From CAVWQV01 sp963757115 (lineage in GTDB: Bacteria; Pseudomonadota; Alphaproteobacteria; Acetobacterales; Acetobacteraceae): a DNA stretch of 64,000 nt. Location: NCBI GenBank assembly GCA_963757115.1, contig CAVWQV010000008.1:186001-250000 (forward strand). Direction: 5' to 3'. Below, piece after piece: positions 58,777-64,000 of the stretch (positions are counted from its first letter, which is position 1; every line of letters begins with the position of its first letter). A program made the translations under genes and the position numbers. Below the pieces are notes generated by a model. The model was not told where the DNA came from, made no database searches, and saw only the letters and a list, made by a program, of their open reading frames with translations.

Positions 58777-59869
58777 TCAGGCTACCGCGACCGTGCGTGC
58801 CGCGCGTCCCAGCACCAGCCGTTCGAGGTCGCGGGCGCGATGTCCTGCGGTATGGTCCGCCAAGGCCCGGCGCCGGCCGGCTTGGCCGATCGCCGCCCGG
58901 CGCGGCTCGGGGAGCGCCAGCGCCACAAGCACATCCTCGGTGCGTGTGGCGATAACGATCTCCCGCCGGGGTGCAAACAATCCGTCGAGCCCGGTCCAGT
59001 TGTCCGAGATGATGGGCGACCCGCATGCCGCCGCCTCGAACAAGCGCACGCTCGGGCTGTAGCCGGCGGCCACCATGTCGGCGCGCGTGACGTTCAGTGT
59101 CCAGCGCGCAGGCGGAGTAGAATTCGGCGTGATCCGCAGGCGGCAGATGCTCGATCCGCTCGACATTCGCAGGCCATGCGATCTCCGGCGGGTAGAGCGG
59201 TCCGGCGACGACGAAGCGCAGGTGCGGGGCGTGCCGGGCGGGCTCGATCAGCAGCCGCTCCAGCATTGGGCTGACGATCCGGGCTGTAGGTGCCGAGATA
59301 GCCAAGGTCCCAGCCGTCGCATCGCCCCGCACGGCCGGTACAGCTGCGGATCGACCGAGCAGTAGAGCGCGTGGGCGTCGAGGGCGCCGAATTGTCGTTC
59401 CAGCCGGCGCAGGGTCGGGCCGCCGGTGAACGACAGATAAAGGTCGAAACTCGGGATGACCTCCGGCGCAAGATATTCGTGATCACCCGCCGCGAGCTTG
59501 GCCAGCGTCACGGGCGTGTCGATGTCGTAGAACGCGATGACGCCGCGCGCGACGCTGCTGCACGAAGCGGCCGACCGCGACGCCATCCGGGACGTAGGAG
59601 CCGAGGATCACGGCGTCCGCCGCCGCGATAGCATCGCGGCAACCGATCGAGCTCGGCGAGTTCGTCGTAGAAGCGCAAGCCGGCAGAAATCCGGGCTGCG
59701 CCAGATCGCGGTTGTCCGCGTACCAAGGCGCGATCGCGCTCCAGGAACAACACGTCGTGCCCGCGCGCGGCCAGCGCCCGCAGCAGCGCCCGATAGGTCG
59801 TCGCGTGCCCGTTGCCCCAGGAGGAACTGAGACTCAGCCCGAGGAACACGAAGCGGAGCTTCGCTTCAT
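58777..59869 (-). CDS. CgeB-like glycosyltransferase, heavily frameshifted
   Basis: About 360 residues when repaired. Pieces in several frames spell a GT-B enzyme of the spore-maturation CgeB type: LRFVFLGLSLSSSWGNGHATTYRALLRALAARGHDVLFLERD, GVIAFYDIDTPVTLAKLAAGDHEYL, DLYLSFTGGPTLRRLE, LRFVVAGPLYPPEIAWP, and TLNVTRADMVAAGYSPSVRLFEAAACGSPIISD. The last is the sugar-nucleotide-binding half. At least five indels. The probable ATG at 59869 overlaps the stop of the upstream gene (ATGA) and shifts frame almost at once. Last gene of the operon in this window. Acceptor and sugar are unknown. Confidence 0.8.
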
Positions 59870-60966
59870 GCCGCGCGCGCCTCGCGCTTGCGGTCGAGCG
59901 CATCGGTCAGGATGCGATGCACGGCCGCGCGCGCGCTGGTCGTAGGTGTGCTCGGCGCAGAACCCGCTCGAGCGCGCGCGCGCCGATCGCCTGCGCACGC
60001 TCTGGCGTCAGCGCTGGCGAGGTGCTCGGCGACGTCCGCGCCGTCGCGCGCAACCAGGATTTCGTAGCCGGGTTCGAGAAACAGCTCGATTCCCTCCCAG
60101 GCGTCGGTGATGAGGCAGGCGCCGGCGCCTGCCGCTTCGAAGACACGCGTTGCAGGGGAAAAGCCGACATGCCGCCATGCTGTCGCGCGCGACGTTGAGC
60201 ACCGCGCGTGGCCGACGCGTTGAAGCGTTATGGTCGCGCGGTCGGAACATGGCCGATGGCGCGCACGTTGGGCGGCAGCGGCTTGTCATGCCATCCCGCG
60301 CCACCGAGCAGGAAGCGCCGGCCGGGCAGCGCTTGGCCGGGACTCCGAAGAACTCCTCGATGCGCGCCTCGCGGTCGGGCAGCCGGTTGGCGAGAAGGGA
60401 GAGGTCGGACGCGAACCGCTGGTCGGGCGGCACGGGATGATGCGTCGTCGGGTCGAGCGCGTTGTAGACGGGGACGCACGCGCCGTGCGCCGAACCCGCG
60501 ATAGGCCGCGACGACCGGCGGCCCGCCGCCATAGGTGAGGACGAGATCGAGCTCTCGAGCGCGCGCCGCAGCGGATGATCGGGCTTCAGCGCGCATCATC
60601 GCCAGTGTCGCCGGCGCATCGACATCGAGGAAGATGCGAAGCGCGCCGGGCGCGCCGCGCGGCAAGCGTGCCGCGCAACAACTCGTCATCGAACACGCCG
60701 ACGCCGCTCGCCTTGATCACGACGTCCGCGTCGCCGGCTTCCGCGAAAACGCCGACGCACGCCGTCGTGGTCGCGGGATAGACGACGACGCTCGCCCAGT
60801 CCGGCGGCTCGATGTCGCTGTGTTGCTGCCGATCGAACGCGTCCGGCTCGTAGAAGGTGATCCGTGGCCGTGCCGCGCGAGGGCGGACAGCAAGCCCCGA
60901 TAATAGGTCGCGGCGCCATTCCAATAGGAGGAAAGCAGGCTCGATCCGTAGAACGCGATCTCGCAT
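59866..60966 (-). CDS. CgeB-like glycosyltransferase, heavily frameshifted
   Basis: About 365 residues when repaired. The first part is intact: ITFYEPDAFDRQQHSDIEPPDWASVVVYPAT and AGDADVVIKASGVGVFDDELL. Later pieces in other frames: LRIFLDVDAPATLAMM, LDLVLTYGGGPPVVAAYRG, YNALDPTTHHPVPPDQRFASDLSLLANRLPDREARIEEFF, AVLNVARDSM, and the end ALTPERAQAIGARALERV with EHTYDQRARA in a neighbouring frame. The start MRDRV overlaps the previous stop. It is a paralogue of its two neighbours. Confidence 0.8.
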
Positions 60967-62070
60967 CAGGCCGCCAGCCGAGGCGCCGAGACGTCGCAGC
61001 AATGCCGAGCAGCTCGTCCACGCGGTGCGCGCAGCTGTGTCGCGCCAGGATCGTCTCGAGCCCCTTGCGCGGCCAGCGACGCGCGCAACGCGCGGATCCT
61101 CGCGCAACGTCGCGCAGGTGCCGTTCCATCGCGGCGCCGTCCTGCGCCATCAGGAAGTCCTCCCCAGGCGTGAACAGCTGCTCGGAATCCTGCCACGGCG
61201 CGGAGACGAGCGGGATGCCGCAGGCGAGCGCCTCGAAAACGCGGATCGTCGGGATGCCAGGGAGCACGGTCGCGTAGAACCGCCGCGGCACGTGGACCGT
61301 CGCGAAATGCCGCGAGAACGCGCTTGGCACGGCGGCATTCGCGAGCCAGCCGCGGTAGCGCGCGCCGTGCGCGCAAGCGCGCGCAGCGCTTGCGCAGGAT
61401 AGCGCACGCCGTGGACGTCGAGCGCGAGGCCGGCGCGCGCCGGCGGGCCAGCAGGAAGCCTCGCAGCTCGTCGGTGCGCTCGCCGTCGCCCCAGTTGCCG
61501 ATCCAGACGACGCCCTCGCGCTGCGTGCGCCGTGCAGGTGGCCGGAACAGGCCGTGTCCGCCGCTTCGTGCCAGACGAACACGCGGCGGCCCCAGCCCTT
61601 GCCGCGATACACCTCGGCGAGCGACTGGCCGAATGCGAGCACGCCGTCATAGCCCGACAAATCGAGCGCTCGCAGCGCGGCGGGATCGCTGACGCCGCGA
61701 TGGTGCGTGTCGTGAAACAGCAAGCGTGAACCGCCCACCTCGCGCGCGCGCACGGCCCACCGCGGCGACGGTCGCGCGGATCGTTCCACTCATGCACGAT
61801 CACGACATCCGCTGCTTCGACGAGCGCGTCGATATCGGCGCTGGCGTCGAAGCTCTTGGTGCGAGCTCGGGAAGTCCGCCGTGAAGCGATCGAGTGCACT
61901 GAGCACCTTGATCGGCGAGCGAGATTGGTCCGGCTCCAGCCGTCCGCGGGCTCGACAGGCCAGCACGTCATGACCACGGGGACCAGCTCCCGCAGGATGC
62001 CGCGCAGGAAATGCGCATTGCCGTGATTCCAGCACGAGACCAGGGAGTGGGTGAAATAAACGAAGCGCAT
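60966..62070 (-). CDS. CgeB-like glycosyltransferase, heavily frameshifted
   Basis: About 367 residues when repaired. Starts MRFVYFTHSLVSCWNHGNAHFLRGILREL, the WNHGNAHF motif being shared with paralogues. Then VIVHEWNDP, LLFHDTHHRGVSDPAALRALDLSGYDGVLAFGQSLAEVYRGKGW, VFVWHEAADT, RGWLANAAVPSAFSRHFATVHVPRRFY, PGIPTIRVFEALACGIPLVSAPWQDSEQLFTPG and a C-terminal HSCAHRVDELLGI. Several indels. The ATG overlaps the GT4 stop. The family and order, three CgeB-like genes in a row, are clear even though frames are not. Confidence 0.82.
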
Positions 62071-63153
62071 CAGGCCGCCAGGCGTCCGAGCGCGGCCTCG
62101 TGGAGCGCGAGCGTCGCCTTCGACCATGGCAGCCACCGTGTAGCGCCGCGCCCGCTCCTGCGCCCGCGCGCCGGCGATACGCATCGCCTCCTGATCGTCC
62201 AGCAGCGCCAGCAGCACGCGGGCCAGCGCCCCGTCATCGTTCGGTGGGACGAACAGGGCGGCGCCGTCCCACAGTTCGCGCAAGCTTGGGATGTCGCCCA
62301 GCACCAGCGCCATGCCGGCCTGCGCTCCTTCCAGGATGCCCAGCCCGAACGGCTCGTATCGCGCCGGAGATGCAAGCAACGCCGTTTCGTTGTAGCGCGC
62401 CCACAACGCTGCCTCATCCAGCTCGCCAAGCGGGATGATGCTCCGCAAATGCGCCCCTGCGCCGCCCGGGCCGGCGACCGCTCCGGCCGCGTACACCGGC
62501 GCGCCGATCCGGGCGGCCGCGCGATCGAGCGCGGCGACATTCTTGCCTTCATCCCAAAGTCGCCCGACCGTGAGCACCGCGCGCTCGCGCTTCGCTCGGG
62601 CCATGGCGGGTGCGCGCCGCCCGTTGTGAACGACGGCGATCGGCCGAGCTACCGAATAGGCCGCCCGAAGTGCGTCGGCGAACGCCGCGGTCGGCGCGAT
62701 CACCGCGTCGGCTTGCGCGAGGCCTCGCGCAGTCGCTGCGGCCCGCCAGCGAAAGTCTTCGGGCAGGGGCGTGCCCCGCACCGTTCGCCACCAAGTCGCG
62801 ACGCAGGAATGCGCGACGGCGACGACCGGCACGGGCCAGCGATCCCCGCCGGCAAAGGCGGGCGCGTGAAGCTGCGCGAGGTCGACCGCCTCCGCGCGGG
62901 CGAGTGCCGCGAGCCCGCTTGCCGCATCGGCCAAGGTCCGTTCGTCCTGGGCCGTCCAGTCGAGCGGCAGCCCCGTTTCAATGACGCGCGCGATCCGGCA
63001 AGCTTCCGCCCACTGCATCGGAGAGGGCGAGGGTCCGAGCACCGCGATCACGGGAGCGATGCCGCGGGCCCGCAGCCCGTCCGCCAGCTCGAGCACGTAT
63101 CGCCACACGCCGCCCACGGCGTCGGTCGTGAGCAGCACGCGGCGCGGTGTCAC
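62070..63153 (-). CDS. Glycosyltransferase family 4 protein, one frameshift
   Basis: About 360 residues, GT-B fold. N-terminal VLLTTDAVGGVWRYVLELADGLRARG, the middle HAPAFAGGDRWPVPVVAVAHSCVATWWR, then RAVLTVGRLWDEGKNVAALDRAA and the donor-binding ALLASPARYEPFGLGILEGAQAGMALVLGDIPSLRELW (EX7E-like). The ending LHEAALGRLAA lies in another frame after an indel at about 62120. GTG start overlaps the radical SAM stop (GTGA). It transfers a hexose to an unknown acceptor. Confidence 0.87.
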
Positions 63154-64000
63154 GGCAAGCAGGCCGCTTCCAAGGTGCCTAGCGGCAGCGGCGCTCCGTC
63201 CTGGATGTCGCTGAAGCGGTCGAACTGCCCGAGATAGCGGTCGTGCGCGCGCTCCCACGCGAGGTCGTCCGGCTGGCCCCACATCCGCCGGTAGTCGGGC
63301 GTGCTTGGATACGGGAACAACGGCACCGGATCGTTGGCCCACACGTTGTGCCCGCGGAGCCTGGTTCGCCAGCCGTCCACCAAGCTCGCATCGTCGTCCG
63401 TTGTCGCGAGCAGGTTCGCCTGCACAAACGGAACGTGTTGTCGCGCGAGGATGAGCAGCTCGGCCAACTCGTCGGTCGTCTTGCGGCATCGCTTGTCGAG
63501 CGCGTCGCGCCCTTGCTCGGTCAGGCTCTCGACCCCGGCTTCGATCGAAACGCAACCGGCCCGCCCGAGCAGCGCAATCATCTCGGGCGTCCATAGGTCA
63601 ATCCGCGTTTGCACGCCGAACGCAAGCCCTCGCGAAACCAGCGCCTCGAGCAGCGCGCGCTGCGGCAGAAAGATTTCATCTATGAAGTAAACATAGCTGA
63701 CGCCCTGCGACCGGAGCGCGTCGATCTCGGCCAGCAGCGTCGGGAGCTCGCGGCGACGATACTTGTCCCGGTAGTCGATCTTGGCGCAGAACGAGCACGT
63801 GTATGGACAGCCGCGCGACGCTTCCACCTCGGCGCCGGGCGTGGCGGGCGTGATGTCGAACCGATGATGATGGTGATGGTGCCGCGCGATCCACTCGTCG
63901 GGCCAGTGCAGCGCCGGCAGGTCGGTGAAGCGAGCGGCCAGGTTCGGGCCGTTCAGCCGCAACTGCGCCGTCACGCAGGACGGCAGTGCCGGGCACGAGC
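63150..64000 (-). CDS. Radical SAM protein of the B12-binding type, C-terminal part
   Basis: At least 283 residues; the 5' end lies beyond the window and the frame is open to the edge. The radical SAM cluster is ASRGCPYTCSFCAK (CX3CX2C), then YVYFIDEIFLP, FGVQTRIDLWTPEMIALL and GCVSIEAGVESL, as in the cobalamin-binding group that includes methyltransferases and ring-forming enzymes. The B12-binding domain would be in the missing N-terminus. From memory it resembles TIGR04295, a family defined by conserved uncharacterised clusters with CgeB-like glycosyltransferases. A natural run of six His lies just before the cluster motif. Confidence 0.82.
   Translation of the reverse strand, partial: SCPALPSCVTAQLRLNGPNLAARFTDLPALHWPDEWIARHHHHHHRFDITPATPGAEVEASRGCPYTCSFCAKIDYRDKYRRRELPTLLAEIDALRSQGVSYVYFIDEIFLPQRALLEALVSRGLAFGVQTRIDLWTPEMIALLGRAGCVSIEAGVESLTEQGRDALDKRCRKTTDELAELLILARQHVPFVQANLLATTDDDASLVDGWRTRLRGHNVWANDPVPLFPYPSTPDYRRMWGQPDDLAWERAHDRYLGQFDRFSDIQDGAPLPLGTLEAACLP

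Noticed and set aside
61150..63594. 814-residue frame across the radical SAM, GT4 and CgeB-like genes, suggesting a fused megaenzyme
   Set aside because: It is a by-product of indels in GC-rich DNA. Each gene has its own start and overlapping stop in other frames.
63864..63881. His6 run as a sign of vector or tag contamination
   Set aside because: It lies inside a natural gene with native codons and flanking conserved sequence, and no vector sequence is near.

Overview
The window looks like chromosome from a high-GC alphaproteobacterium. I infer Rhodospirillales, probably Acetobacteraceae or a close relative. The pointers are the order rpmH-rnpA-yidD-yidC-engB, an argB/dapD/dapE/truA neighbourhood, a SUF-only Fe-S operon headed by an Rrf2 regulator, and a red-type (form IC) RuBisCO operon. 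This was read by eye; no database was searched. A property of the whole window is that more than 25 otherwise well-conserved genes, including ones expected to be essential or fully functional (engB, yidD, sufD, cbbL, fdhA, selB), are broken by single-base indels, several of them in homopolymers. I read these as sequencing or assembly errors, so broken genes are annotated across the frameshift as one gene.

Layout. 0-7 kb: truA (partial), a small membrane protein, dapE and dapD (lysine/peptidoglycan), a PAS-GGDEF diguanylate cyclase with a DUF2336 protein, and argB. 6.9-10.9 kb: a LysR regulator, a peroxiredoxin-like protein and a HlyD-FUSC efflux pair lying between argB and engB. 10.9-14 kb: engB-yidC-yidD-rnpA-rpmH. 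14-22.7 kb: a TVP38-type membrane protein with a flavoprotein disulfide oxidoreductase, an enolase-superfamily enzyme, a secreted NTF2-like protein, an ECF sigma/anti-sigma pair, an AsmA-type protein and a lytic transglycosylase. 22.8-22.93 kb: a probable small RNA with its own promoter and intrinsic terminator. 22.96-27.3 kb: an N-formylglutamate amidohydrolase, tRNA-Val(GAC), and a 3.3-kb island bounded by a duplication of the tRNA 3' end. The island carries a small secreted protein, a phytochelatin-synthase-like protein and a stand-alone acyl carrier protein. 27.3-34.7 kb: a histidine kinase and assorted metabolic genes.

34.8-41.2 kb is a complete SUF operon (Rrf2 regulator, sufB, C, D, S, U, T, A) with overlapping start and stop codons. 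41.3-55.6 kb is a formate/CO2 block. cbbL-cbbS-cbbX-fbp-prk is divergent from cbbR. Next to it is a selenocysteine-containing formate dehydrogenase alpha subunit whose in-frame UGA is followed by a clear bacterial SECIS hairpin. selB is divergent from it. The Fe-S and NrfD-type membrane subunits lie beyond an AT-richer HNH-nuclease gene that looks inserted. The combination suggests that formate is oxidised to CO2 with electrons entering the quinone pool, and CO2 is fixed by the Calvin cycle.

55.7-58.7 kb holds a rhodanese-type sulfurtransferase and an SDR/histidinol-dehydrogenase-like pair. 58.8-64 kb is a tightly overlapping operon of three CgeB-like glycosyltransferases, a GT4 glycosyltransferase and a radical SAM enzyme that runs off the right edge. 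It is probably part of an uncharacterised glycan or natural-product pathway.
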